Part shown: positions 7,451-13,728 of the stretch, piece by piece | How the letters are laid out: every line of letters starts with the position of its first letter | Numbering within the stretch: the stretch's first letter is position 1 | Origin: a virus | IMG/VR virus record: IMGVR_UViG_3300047333_000045 | Coordinates: 1 to 38,647 of that record | DNA: 38,647 bases | Direction: 5' to 3' (one strand) | Translations under genes and position numbers: made by a program | Notes under the pieces: generated by a model | Database searches by the model: none | Seen by the model: the letters and a program-made list of their open reading frames with translations, nothing else | What the model was told of the DNA's origin: nothing

Positions 7451-8309
7451 ATGATACTAGTATTTTCCATGCCGTCGTGGATTCCTTGCGATATTTATCT
7501 AAATTGATATCCTTGAGTTCGGGAATATCATCATAAGCCACACGGCCTCGTATAACAGTCTTCATGACCTTAAGGCCATTGCCTATACAGTTTTGATCGC
7601 CACAAAGACTTAAGAGCTCTTTACGATAGTCTTCTTTTGCCACTTCCAAACTCTTAATCTGTTCACATACTTCGCGATATTTAATAGCACATTCTTTCCA
7701 GTGGGATTGATTAGTCATGTCTTTATAATCTGAATCTTGTAATGCAGGAGGCTCAGCAAAAGCAACACATTTCCAAAATGCACGCGCTTTTGGCATGACT
7801 GTTTCTTTAAACTCAGGGTCAGGAAGAACCTCTATACAAATACCTTCTTTACCATTGTAGCTATAATAAAAAGCTCTTTCAGCTCCTGTAACCAAAAGCT
7901 GATGTTGTATTTGATCTAAATAGTAAGGAGGAATTTCGCCATGGCTAGCTTGCTCATGCAATTTTGACCCTCCGCATTTGATTTCTAATACATATTTACC
8001 ACAGTCCGATAAACCATCCAAGGAAGCTCCTAAGAAATCAAACTCGGTGCTTTCTACAACGCAAGGCGTCATAGGTATATTATAGCGTTCAACAAACTGT
8101 GCTCTAGCTTCCGGCTCAAGTCTCTTACCCCTTTCCATAGCTTCATTAGAGGCTTGTTCTTCAAGAAGCCCTAGTTTCCTTTGCCAGCATTTATATGCTG
8201 TAGTCCAGGGAGACGAGCCTAGGATAGCCGGGCAGTCTGTAGCCGTTATGACTGTCTTCCTCCAAGACAGCCACTCCAGTGAACCTTGTTCAACATTAAT
8301 TATCTTCAT
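7449..8309 (-). CDS. YqaJ-family (lambda-exonuclease-like) recombination nuclease
   Basis: A 286-residue protein with the YqaJ/PD-(D/E)XK pattern. The N-terminus has QGSLEWLSWRKTVITATD and AILGSSPWTTAYKCWQRKLG. A helix with AMERGKRLEPEAR follows. The core has FLGASLDGL (catalytic Asp), then YVLEIKCGG (E-x-K) and DQIQHQL. It degrades dsDNA ends to expose single strands for the ERF annealing protein encoded three genes upstream. It is the last gene of the minus-strand early operon. Its start overlaps the preceding small gene by 14 nt. Confidence 0.9.
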   Translation of the reverse strand: MKIINVEQGSLEWLSWRKTVITATDCPAILGSSPWTTAYKCWQRKLGLLEEQASNEAMERGKRLEPEARAQFVERYNIPMTPCVVESTEFDFLGASLDGLSDCGKYVLEIKCGGSKLHEQASHGEIPPYYLDQIQHQLLVTGAERAFYYSYNGKEGICIEVLPDPEFKETVMPKARAFWKCVAFAEPPALQDSDYKDMTNQSHWKECAIKYREVCEQIKSLEVAKEDYRKELLSLCGDQNCIGNGLKVMKTVIRGRVAYDDIPELKDINLDKYRKESTTAWKILVS

Positions 8310-8457
8310 CTTTTTCCTCGATGAATTCGCATTCCATTAAATATATAAAATCTTCAATAACGACTTCTTTATTAATTTTACACTCAGTCATTATATGCTT
8401 AATCTCTCGGCAAAGATTATCGATTCTGGTGCAAGCATCCATTTTTATTATCTTCAT
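8296..8457 (-). CDS. 53-residue small protein, unknown
   Basis: ATG 8457 overlaps the stop of the upstream gene (AATGA) and the frame ends 14 nt inside the YqaJ gene. The sequence starts MKIIKMDACTRIDNLC and ends FIEEKDEDN. It is helical, with an acidic tail, and has no known motif. The tight overlaps on both sides support translation between the recombination genes. Confidence 0.6.
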   Translation of the reverse strand: MKIIKMDACTRIDNLCREIKHIMTECKINKEVVIEDFIYLMECEFIEEKDEDN

Positions 8458-8777
8458 TTACATTCTCCTTGATGAAATCTTGCAATTGAATCTAAAAAAT
8501 CCGGTAAGTGTGGATACGCACCTAAACGAATTTTTATAGGGCATTCTATGAGAGGCCGATGTAGGCAATTTAATCGTTTGTTATCCCAATATAATACAAA
8601 CTTTTGTCCTTCATAAAACTCATAGTGCTTTTCATATTCTCCAAAACCAGAATTTTGAAGAAACGATTCTATCATTTTAATATCTGAACTCACCTCGTCT
8701 AACTTATTCAAGTGATTTTCGGATATTTTATTAGCTGCGATATATGATTTTTGCAATTCATCGTTGTAAAATTCCAT
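8454..8777 (-). CDS. hypothetical protein of the recombination operon
   Basis: A 107-residue protein (MEFYNDELQKSYIAANKISE). It contains FVLYWDNKRLNCLHRPLIEC and ends PDFLDSIARFHQGECK. It sits between ERF and YqaJ with a TAATG junction upstream and an ATGA junction downstream, so it is in the same mRNA. No family recognised. The context suggests a modest accessory role in replication or recombination. Confidence 0.72.
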   Translation of the reverse strand: MEFYNDELQKSYIAANKISENHLNKLDEVSSDIKMIESFLQNSGFGEYEKHYEFYEGQKFVLYWDNKRLNCLHRPLIECPIKIRLGAYPHLPDFLDSIARFHQGECK

Positions 8778-9451
8778 TATGCTACCGCCTTTTGTTGATC
8801 TCTTACATATTTAATTTTAGCATTGAGAGAGCCCATGCACTGCTCGAAGCAAGCTTTAGGAATATCCTGTATCGCTTCGACGTTGAATGTTTTCTTAATC
8901 CATCCGCGAAAGGATTTTTTACTTTCTTCATCTAAAGACTCAATCAATGTTGTTAACGCTATAATTTCCGTCTTACCTACACGCTCAGGTGTAGATTGTT
9001 TTTCTTGCTCCTGAGGAACTTGTGGTTTGTTATTTTGTTGCGTTGCCTTTCCCCGACCTACTGCCGTTTCTCCATCGTCATCGTCATCACAGACAACACC
9101 TACTATTGCAGACAGTGAATATCTCCTTAAATATGTGATGGCAGCTCCTATGCCCTGAGAATCATTCTTAGAAGGATTCAAAGGCAAATAAGATTTAATC
9201 CATTGCCCCGATGTATGAGCTAATGTGGTCACCATGATGATTTTGCTACCGTCAGGCAACATTTCAGTTGTCTGAAGCACGCAAAGTCCATATTTACTAA
9301 GCACAGGACGGGCAGCATCCCAGACACTCCCTAAGTCAGCATAAGCGCTCTTGTAAAACGGATTTACTTTATCTTTAATAGCTGCTTGCATCTCACCTTG
9401 AGCCTTAGACAAAGCGGCTGCAAGCTCGTTGATAACTTCTGATTGTGACAT
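8777..9451 (-). CDS. erf: ERF-family single-strand annealing protein
   Basis: A 224-residue protein. The first 125 residues carry the ERF signature: NPFYKSAYADLGSVWDAARP, then VLSKYGLCVLQ, SGQWIKSYLPL, and QGIGAAITYLRRYSLSAIVG followed by DDDDDG. A Gln/Pro-rich linker (residues 135-160) leads to a small C-terminal domain. ERF proteins anneal complementary single strands during recombination and circularisation. It pairs functionally with the YqaJ nuclease downstream. Ribosome site AAGGAAG. Confidence 0.93.
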   Translation of the reverse strand: MSQSEVINELAAALSKAQGEMQAAIKDKVNPFYKSAYADLGSVWDAARPVLSKYGLCVLQTTEMLPDGSKIIMVTTLAHTSGQWIKSYLPLNPSKNDSQGIGAAITYLRRYSLSAIVGVVCDDDDDGETAVGRGKATQQNNKPQVPQEQEKQSTPERVGKTEIIALTTLIESLDEESKKSFRGWIKKTFNVEAIQDIPKACFEQCMGSLNAKIKYVRDQQKAVA

Positions 9452-9519
9452 AAATTTACTTCCTTGGTTATTTTCGTTTTTGATAATATTGGCGTTGTTG
9501 AATAACTTTTATTATTGTG

Positions 9520-9546
9520 GGGAGGAATGGTTCCTCCCTCTTTTTT
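9520..9546 (+). terminator. terminator-like hairpin in plus orientation inside a minus operon
   Basis: Stem GGGAGGAA/TTCCTCCC (9520-9527 and 9531-9538) with loop TGG, then TC and six T. The U-tract works only for plus-strand transcription, yet all genes around it are on the minus strand. For the minus mRNA it is simply a strong hairpin right after the stop of the Cys-rich gene. Confidence 0.65.
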
Positions 9547-9721
9547 AAGCAAAATCTCTCCAAGACATACCTAAGCAGTCCATGCAATTAGCACAACAAC
9601 AGTCTTCTTCCGGTTCCAACTCTTCTTCTTCAAAATCTTCATCGTGAAAGTCTGTTAACTCAACACCATGCATGCTCATGATCTCTCTATGACTAAATTG
9701 ATTCCAATAGGCGTTACTCAT
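9545..9721 (-). CDS. 58-residue acidic Cys-rich protein
   Basis: MSNAYWNQFSHREIMSMHG is followed by a very acidic stretch and then CCCANCMDCLGMSWRDFA. The Cys cluster (CCC-x2-C-x2-C) could bind one metal ion. I chose ATG 9721 rather than 9739, because GGGG lies six bases before it and the upstream gene stops at 9723. It lies in the minus-strand early operon. Function unknown. Confidence 0.66.
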   Translation of the reverse strand: MSNAYWNQFSHREIMSMHGVELTDFHDEDFEEEELEPEEDCCCANCMDCLGMSWRDFA

Positions 9722-9722
9722 A

Positions 9723-9911
9723 CTATACCCCATATACATCGATAACGTTTTTTAATTCGCTTGCCTGTCTATGAAGCTGTATGTTTATTAGCTCAAGTAA
9801 ATATGAACTATATAAATTATGGTTCTCTGGCTTGTTGCAATGTTTCTCTATTGCTTTTGAAGTAGAGGCGATATTGGCGATCGCCTCTTTTATCTCTTGG
9901 TTACTTGACAT
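9723..9911 (-). CDS. 62-residue hypothetical early protein
   Basis: MSSNQEIKEAIANIASTSKA, ending LKNVIDVYGV. It is all-helical, with no Cys or membrane segment. Ribosome site AAAGGAGA lies upstream in the 18-nt gap to the previous gene. It belongs to the minus early operon that starts at 10148. Function unknown. Confidence 0.7.
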   Translation of the reverse strand: MSSNQEIKEAIANIASTSKAIEKHCNKPENHNLYSSYLLELINIQLHRQASELKNVIDVYGV

Positions 9912-9929
9912 ATTCTATTCTCCTTTTAA

Positions 9930-10148
9930 TTAACTATGCGTTTCTTGATACGAAGATATAGCTGTCTCCATACAAGTTAATACTGTTTTTATTCCTACTA
10001 ACACATTGGGTGCACAATTAAGAGCTATACTGGTTCCTAAAGTTATCATCTCAAAAACGACTTCATAAGATGGCAAATCACCTTTATAAGATTCCATTAG
10101 ATCTAATAACTTGTTACGTAACTCTTCTTGCTTTTCCGAATATTCCAT
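9930..10148 (-). CDS. 72-residue hypothetical, first gene of the early left operon
   Basis: MEYSEKQEELRNKLLDLMES, with FEMITLGTSIALNCAP and VLVGIKTVLTCMETAI. It is helical, with no known domain. It has a strong AGGAGA ribosome site and lies directly behind a promoter facing away from the Cro-like gene. In layout it resembles the first small gene of other phage early operons, and vaguely the orphan minus gene at 19820-20065. The resemblance is too weak to call homology. Confidence 0.7.
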   Translation of the reverse strand: MEYSEKQEELRNKLLDLMESYKGDLPSYEVVFEMITLGTSIALNCAPNVLVGIKTVLTCMETAISSYQETHS

Positions 10149-10161
10149 GTCTTATCTCCTG

Positions 10162-10191
10162 TTGATTTTATACCCGTTTACTTGCTATACT
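10162..10191 (+). promoter_or_regulatory. rightward early promoter
   Basis: TTGATT (10162-10167), an 18-nt spacer and TATACT (10186-10191), 52 nt before the Cro-like start. It overlaps the leader of the divergent leftward operon. Two similar half sites, TATACCC and TATACTCCC, lie 17 nt apart and could be operator repeats. Confidence 0.55.
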
Positions 10192-10195
10192 CCCT

Positions 10196-10224
10196 AATGT
10201 ATCGGATTTCCTGAATTCTTTCAA
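10196..10224 (-). promoter_or_regulatory. leftward early promoter
   Basis: On the minus strand TTGAAA (10219-10224), a 17-nt spacer and TACATT (10196-10201), 48 nt before the start at 10148. With the rightward promoter it forms a lambda-like divergent control region of under 100 bp. Confidence 0.5.
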
Positions 10225-10242
10225 CAAAATAAAGGCAATTAA

Positions 10243-10500
10243 ATGAATAAGTTCTCTTTGTGGATAAAGAATAATGATAAAAAACATCGCAGCGTAGCTG
10301 AAAAGCTTGGTATTAGCACATCTACCCTTCATGACATATTGAGAAAGGGTCAAATACCAAATATCAAAATAGCCTATAAGATCGAAAAATATACTTGCGG
10401 TGCAATAACACTTTACGATTGGGTCGATGAAAGGGAAGAAAAAAACAAGATACTCACTAATGTTAATATTGAGAAAAAAGAAAAGAAAATCAATGCATAG
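10243..10500 (+). CDS. Cro-like helix-turn-helix regulator
   Basis: An 85-residue protein. Residues about 14-40, with SVAEKLGISTSTLHDILRKG, are a clear HTH with the recognition helix ISTSTLHDILR. PNIKIAYKIEKYTCGAITL and YDWV follow, the usual end of a Cro/CI-type or XRE domain. The last 25 residues are Lys/Glu-rich. It is the first gene to the right of the divergent early promoters, the place of Cro in lambdoid phages. No CI-like repressor with a protease domain is visible. Ribosome site AAAGG. Confidence 0.82.
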   Translation: MNKFSLWIKNNDKKHRSVAEKLGISTSTLHDILRKGQIPNIKIAYKIEKYTCGAITLYDWVDEREEKNKILTNVNIEKKEKKINA

Positions 10501-10556
10501 AGCAATCCAGGATTGGTCTTGATTCCTGACCAAATCTCCTGCCAAACGTCTTTCAT
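10413..10556 (-). CDS. candidate 47-residue membrane protein antisense to the Cro-like gene
   Basis: ATG 10556 gives MKDVWQEIWSGIKTNPG, then a hydrophobic helix (LLYALIFFSFFSILTLVSIL) and FFSSLSSTQS. It has a perfect GAGGAGG ribosome site nine bases upstream (10566-10572). The site can be masked by CCTCCTC in the same transcript. The 3' half is antisense to the Lys-rich end of the HTH gene, and that composition alone would create hydrophobic codons on the other strand. The N-terminal half lies outside any gene and still looks coding. Possible holin or toxin-like peptide; uncertain. Confidence 0.45.
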   Translation of the reverse strand: MKDVWQEIWSGIKTNPGLLYALIFFSFFSILTLVSILFFSSLSSTQS

Positions 10557-10565
10557 ATGTCATAG

Positions 10566-10596
10566 CCTCCTCAAACTTTTTTAGTCCTAGAGGAGG
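10566..10596 (-). promoter_or_regulatory. hairpin that can mask the ribosome site of the 47-residue gene
   Basis: CCTCCTC (10566-10572) and GAGGAGG (10590-10596) are perfect 7-bp arms 17 nt apart. In minus-strand RNA the downstream arm is the ribosome-binding site for ATG 10556, so folding would block translation. Confidence 0.45.
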
Positions 10597-10653
10597 AAAC
10601 TACAACATAACAAATCCACTTGCAATTTATTTTTTAAAAATATAATTAGAATG

Positions 10654-10679
10654 ACGCACCTAACGCCAATCAGGTGCGT
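10654..10679. repeat. 8-bp inverted repeat ACGCACCT-N10-AGGTGCGT
   Basis: Perfect GC-rich arms in an otherwise very AT-rich gap. There is no immediate U-tract on either strand. On the minus strand a T-rich stretch follows 16 nt later. It may be a poor terminator for the minus frame at 10693-10791 or a protein-binding site. Confidence 0.45.
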
Positions 10680-10692
10680 TGGAGAATAGAAT

Positions 10693-10791
10693 TTATTTAT
10701 TATCAAAAACGCCAACCCTTACAGGAGGTTTGTACTTAGTATTGCTGTAAACACAAAACTTCTGGGAAAGCGGACATTTGTGCGAATTATC
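10693..10791 (-). pseudogene. coding-like minus frame without a start codon
   Basis: The minus frame reads DNSHKCPLSQKFCVYSNTK, then YKPPVRVGVFDNK and stop. A TAG precedes it and no ATG, GTG or TTG lies in frame. The composition (C-x6-C, proline pair, balanced residues) looks like the end of a real small protein. It may be a decayed gene or use a rare start. The rest of the gap 10501-10834 holds only the hairpins noted separately. Confidence 0.3.
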
Positions 10792-10834
10792 CTATGTTTT
10801 CCTAGTAAAAAAAACAACATTTTTTATTGAGACT

Positions 10835-11110
10835 ATGAAAGACTATAGTGAATTTCCTCCCATAAAATACTTCTTGAGAGTATTAAAAAACTGTCCAAAA
10901 TCAGCTTTGCTTTATCTACAAATGTGGATAAATAAAGATAAGTATATGAATCTTGTGACAAAAAAAAGATATATCCGTAAGGAATATCTTATCAGTCCTA
11001 CGATGTTTAGGAATCTTCTTGCCCCTTTGATGTTTTTAAATCTCATTACTTTTGTTGAAAACGATGAGATATTCCAAATTAACATCCTAGGGCAACCACA
11101 AAATGATTAA
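10835..11110 (+). CDS. hypothetical replication-region protein
   Basis: A 91-residue protein from ATG 10835 (MKDYSEFPPIKYFLRVLKNC). A TTG start at 10778 would add 19 residues. The segment KRYIRKEYLISPTMFRNLLA and PLMFLNLITFVE looks like a small winged-helix fold, similar in style to the N-terminus of the initiator that follows. It overlaps the next plus frame at its stop. A DNA-binding role in replication control is plausible but not shown. The ribosome site is weak. Confidence 0.65.
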   Translation: MKDYSEFPPIKYFLRVLKNCPKSALLYLQMWINKDKYMNLVTKKRYIRKEYLISPTMFRNLLAPLMFLNLITFVENDEIFQINILGQPQND

Positions 11111-11154
11111 AGAAGTTTATTGTTTCTCAAAGAACTTTTGTGCTAGCTTATTAA

Positions 11155-11268
11155 ATGAAAATGCCTCGATTGGTCGTCGAGGCATTATTGGCGCTTGGGA
11201 TCGCCGTGGTGATATTAGTTATATGCTTATCATCATACCATTCCATGCAAAAACTTGCAACGTCTTAA
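11155..11268 (+). CDS. candidate 37-residue single-pass membrane peptide
   Basis: ATG 11155 gives MKMPR, then one hydrophobic helix (LVVEALLALGIAVVILVICL), then SSYHSMQKLATS. It fills the gap between two replication-region genes. The competing frame 11103-11285 has no membrane pattern and less natural composition. The first codons lie inside a perfect 10-bp hairpin (11160-11186), so translation may be controlled by folding. There is no good ribosome site. Confidence 0.42.
   Translation: MKMPRLVVEALLALGIAVVILVICLSSYHSMQKLATS
11160..11186. repeat. perfect 10-bp hairpin AATGCCTCGA-N7-TCGAGGCATT
   Basis: Arms 11160-11169 and 11177-11186 with loop TTGGTCG. On the minus strand TTTTC follows, giving a weak terminator shape. 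On the plus strand no T-run follows. It overlaps the second to eleventh codons of the 37-residue frame. Confidence 0.6.
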
Positions 11269-11277
11269 TGGGGTGTT

Positions 11278-12192
11278 ATGTCTGATCGTTTTATCAAGTT
11301 TATTCCTTCTGAAGAAGCTATGTTCCTTTTAAAAAATAAAGGACATGCCTTCCGCCTCCTTACAATTATAGCTGAATCAGTTCGCCGATATGATGGAGGA
11401 CCGGATGGTTTACATATTGGAGAAGCCTTTATTGGTGGACACAAAAAATATGATATGACTGAAAGAAATTATCGTACTGCTAAAGAAATTTTAATCATCA
11501 GGCGACATATCAAAATAGTCGAAACGTCACGCACACGCAAAAAATCGACGAATGGAACGACGACCGAAGGTACTAAAGTAATGCTCTTATCCTCAAACGT
11601 TTGGGATGTAAATATTGAAGATGGTAACGAACGAGGCGACGAATGCCCGACGAATGACCGACGAATGACCGACGATAAACTAAGAAGTATTAAGAAAGAG
11701 AAGAAAGAAAAGAAAGAAAATACCCCTTCCCCTTTTTCTTCTGAAAAAATTAGCTTTCGAGAAAATGTCAAACTGACCCAAAAAGAATTCGATTCACTTT
11801 TGGCAAAGCATGGCAAAGAATTTCTGGATCGAATGCTCGACGCACTTGATGCCTACAAAGGCAGCTCAGGCAAAGAATACAAATCCGATTTTCACACCAT
11901 GAAAGAGGGAGGTTGGATGTTGAATAAGATTAAGGATGAATTACTTAAGTCAAATAAATCCTTAACAACCGATACACAAGTCAATGAGGTTTTTGCTCAA
12001 AAATTAGAGCAAAAATACTCTAGTTATAAAAATAGTTGGCGTTGTAGAATATATAACGACAGTAAAAAGGATCAAAAAGGGCTCCTCTTTGAATGTGAAA
12101 GCCCTTATGTACCTACAAATTTTGTAGCTTTTTCAAATGCAAGATTTAAAGATGAAATATATAAATTATTGAAAATGAATAACATGGAGTAA
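11278..12192 (+). CDS. phage replication initiator (O-like), contains iterons
   Basis: A 304-residue protein. Residues 1-115 form a winged-helix DNA-binding region (MTERNYRTAKEILIIRRHIK). Residues 115-150 are a charged linker. Residues about 158-215 carry the motif ENVKLTQKEFDSLLAKHG...YKGSSGKEYKSDFHTM found in many phage replication proteins. The C-terminal 90 residues are a distinct basic domain. The linker DNA holds 11-bp direct repeats followed by a purine-rich AT stretch, as in lambda gene O. It should bind this origin and load the host replication helicase, since no helicase or polymerase gene is seen. Ribosome site GGGGTG. Confidence 0.82.
   Translation: MSDRFIKFIPSEEAMFLLKNKGHAFRLLTIIAESVRRYDGGPDGLHIGEAFIGGHKKYDMTERNYRTAKEILIIRRHIKIVETSRTRKKSTNGTTTEGTKVMLLSSNVWDVNIEDGNERGDECPTNDRRMTDDKLRSIKKEKKEKKENTPSPFSSEKISFRENVKLTQKEFDSLLAKHGKEFLDRMLDALDAYKGSSGKEYKSDFHTMKEGGWMLNKIKDELLKSNKSLTTDTQVNEVFAQKLEQKYSSYKNSWRCRIYNDSKKDQKGLLFECESPYVPTNFVAFSNARFKDEIYKLLKMNNME
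11546..11730 (+). repeat. putative replication origin: 11-bp iterons inside the initiator gene
   Basis: CGACGAATGCC (11637), CGACGAATGAC (11648), CGACGAATGAC (11659) and CGACGATAAAC (11670) are head-to-tail with an 11-bp period. Another CGACGAATGG lies at 11546 and CGACGACC at 11558. The period is not a multiple of three, so the encoded protein is not repetitive and selection must be on the DNA. A purine-rich A+T stretch follows at 11681-11730. The lay-out copies the lambda origin. Confidence 0.7.
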
Positions 12193-12194
12193 AA

Positions 12195-12359
12195 ATGAAA
12201 TTTTTTGAAGTTCAAACATCGGTACAAAAATATGTTATTATTTGTGATGAACTTAAATATACGCCGGAACCTCTTAGCCCTTTAATTCTTCTTTTAGATA
12301 ATGAAATTGTAGCTATGTTTAAAGAATGGATTTCAATTGTAGAATTTACGCATAAATAA
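12195..12359 (+). CDS. 54-residue hypothetical protein
   Basis: ATG 12195 is preceded by GGAG six bases upstream, overlapping the initiator's last codons. The sequence is MKFFEVQTSVQKYVIICDEL, a proline-rich turn, then ILLLDNEIVAMFKEW and a short tail. Mixed alpha/beta, no motif. It lies between the initiator and the SSB-tail protein in the same operon. Function unknown. Confidence 0.68.
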   Translation: MKFFEVQTSVQKYVIICDELKYTPEPLSPLILLLDNEIVAMFKEWISIVEFTHK

Positions 12360-12379
12360 AAAAATTAGGAGAAATTTAT

Positions 12380-12676
12380 ATGTTTGATTTTATAAGCCAC
12401 GAGAGCTTTCCAGAAGACGAATACGTCTCAGAAGCCGTTGTCCTATGCTTTGAGAAGAAATACCGAGTGACTTACCTACGTAAAAAATCTAAAAATGGTG
12501 GACTATTTTGGGATGTCATCTCCGCAGGCGTCAAGCAGCACGGAAAAAGCAAGTTTTTGAAAAGCTTTTCGCAAGATTCTAATTTTCTCAATGACGATAT
12601 CAAATATTTTCTTGAAAATAGATCCTGGCAAAAAGGGGGTCAAATTGCGCAAAAAAGCGACGAACTGCCATTTTGA
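12380..12676 (+). CDS. replication-region protein with SSB-like C-terminal tip
   Basis: A 98-residue protein. The body has EAVVLCFEKKYRVTYLRKKS and NGGLFWDVISAGV, then SQDSNFLNDDIKYFLENRSW, a pattern known in phage hypotheticals. The last residues are KSDELPF. The acidic-hydrophobic Asp-Glu-Leu-Pro-Phe end closely resembles the Asp-Asp-Ile-Pro-Phe tip by which bacterial SSB binds its partners. Together with its place between initiator and resolvase this suggests a single-strand-DNA-binding or replisome-recruiting role. The body is not an obvious OB fold from sequence alone. Confidence 0.72.
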   Translation: MFDFISHESFPEDEYVSEAVVLCFEKKYRVTYLRKKSKNGGLFWDVISAGVKQHGKSKFLKSFSQDSNFLNDDIKYFLENRSWQKGGQIAQKSDELPF

Positions 12677-13178
12677 TGATGCATCAAATATCGACAATGG
12701 CCTAATTTCGCACAGAAAGGTACCTAGAAGCGCGCAACGCAACCCTACATGTGGCCGAAGTCATTTTAAGAAAAATAAACGCTCTACGCCCAAAATAAAC
12801 ATGTCTTCAAATTTTAGCGATGGGAAGGTCAATTTAGACCTTCCTTTGCAAACTGTCAGCGAAGCCAACTGTTTTGAACACTGGACAAAAAAACATGCAC
12901 GACACAAAAATCAACAAAAAATCGTAGCTCTAGCATTAAAACCACTACGAGATAAAATCAAACTGCCCTGCAAAATACTTCTTATTCGCCTAGCACCAGG
13001 TAAACTAGACAAATTTGAAAACCTTCCAATGTCTTTTAAATATATCGTAGACGCTATTTGTGCTATTATAACCGGAAATTATGTTGCGGGAAGAGCTGAT
13101 AGTGATGAAAGAATATCTATAGCTTGCGATCAGATCGAAAGCAAGCTATATGGAGTACGAATTGAAATTACTTTTTAG
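12645..13178 (+). CDS. RusA-like Holliday junction resolvase
   Basis: A 177-residue protein. The C-terminal half fits RusA: LLIRLAPGKLDKFENLPMSF, KYIVDAICAII, then the acidic AGRADSDERISIACDQIE. These match the conserved LD-x-x-N, K-x-x-D and D-x-D positions, with Asp-Asp-Asn partly changed to Lys-Phe-Glu-Asn. RusA dimers cut four-way junctions in replicating phage DNA. I favour TTG 12645 (GGGGG five bases upstream), which overlaps the previous gene by 32 nt. ATG 12801 is an alternative that would drop a basic 52-residue region with two Cys. It converges with the next minus gene, with ends overlapping by 11 nt. Confidence 0.7.
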   Translation: MRKKATNCHFDDASNIDNGLISHRKVPRSAQRNPTCGRSHFKKNKRSTPKINMSSNFSDGKVNLDLPLQTVSEANCFEHWTKKHARHKNQQKIVALALKPLRDKIKLPCKILLIRLAPGKLDKFENLPMSFKYIVDAICAIITGNYVAGRADSDERISIACDQIESKLYGVRIEITF

Positions 13179-13530
13179 ATTCCTTTTCTTTCAAAAATAA
13201 AGGATACGCATCTAAAACAAGAAGTAATTGCATATCAGAGTGCTCTAATTTAAAATTTGTTTGAAAAATTCTAGGAATTTCTAAGGATGGATGTAATCTT
13301 TTCCACCTTAATTTCGCATTTTTTATTGACTCTTTATATAACCCTTTATCTTCACTGCCAAAACACCATGCTGCAAAGTCGGTATAATCTTCCTTTAAAG
13401 ATTTTAAATAAGGACAAAGGCTTTCCTCTTCTTCGCCTTCCTCATCTTCTTCGTCCTCATTTTTATTATCCCTAAGATTTTTTATATCTTGAAGAATTTT
13501 TAAAAGTTGATCTAATTTATTTTCACTCAT
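13168..13530 (-). CDS. acidic hypothetical protein
   Basis: A 120-residue protein: a helix (SENKLDQLLKILQDIKNLRD), a run of Glu/Asp at residues 24-36, then a folded part with SLCPYLKSLKEDYTDFAAWC and RWKRLHPSLEIPRIF. The ribosome site AAAGGAGA sits in the end of the upstream gene, so the two are coupled. Function unknown. Confidence 0.68.
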   Translation of the reverse strand: MSENKLDQLLKILQDIKNLRDNKNEDEEDEEGEEEESLCPYLKSLKEDYTDFAAWCFGSEDKGLYKESIKNAKLRWKRLHPSLEIPRIFQTNFKLEHSDMQLLLVLDAYPLFLKEKESKK

Positions 13531-13533
13531 AAT

Positions 13534-13728
13534 CTATTCTCCTTTACATATGTTTTTTTCAATAATTTGTAATCTCTCGTGTAACTCTAAATAACTTTTA
13601 GCTAACTCACCATGACGCGCAAACAAACTTTTCCTAACTCTATCACTACTACTTCGCACTTGCTCTAACTCCTCTCTCAAATAATCCATGTCCGTCTTAC
13701 CCTCTGCAAAAAAATCTAACTGTATCAT
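13534..13728 (-). CDS. 64-residue conserved phage coiled-coil protein
   Basis: MIQLDFFAEGKTDMDYLREE is followed by VRSSSDRVRKSLFARHGELA and KSYLELHERLQIIEKNICKG. The RKSLFARHGEL pattern recurs in small phage hypotheticals that I recognise only loosely. It is helical, with GGAGG as ribosome site. It is the first gene of a two-gene minus unit diverging from the GroES-like gene. Function unknown. Confidence 0.7.
   Translation of the reverse strand: MIQLDFFAEGKTDMDYLREELEQVRSSSDRVRKSLFARHGELAKSYLELHERLQIIEKNICKGE

Noticed and set aside
9364-9552. 62-residue minus frame upstream of and overlapping the ERF gene
   Set aside because: Overlaps two supported genes in another phase and covers the hairpin at 9520; no ribosome site.
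10168-10563. 131-residue minus frame antisense to the Cro-like gene
   Set aside because: Hydrophobic codons arise as the complement of Lys/Glu-rich coding; the better-placed 47-residue frame from 10556 uses another phase.
11103-11285. 60-residue plus frame between two replication-region genes
   Set aside because: Composition is not protein-like, it begins inside the previous stop without a ribosome site, and the 37-residue membrane frame in the same DNA looks better.
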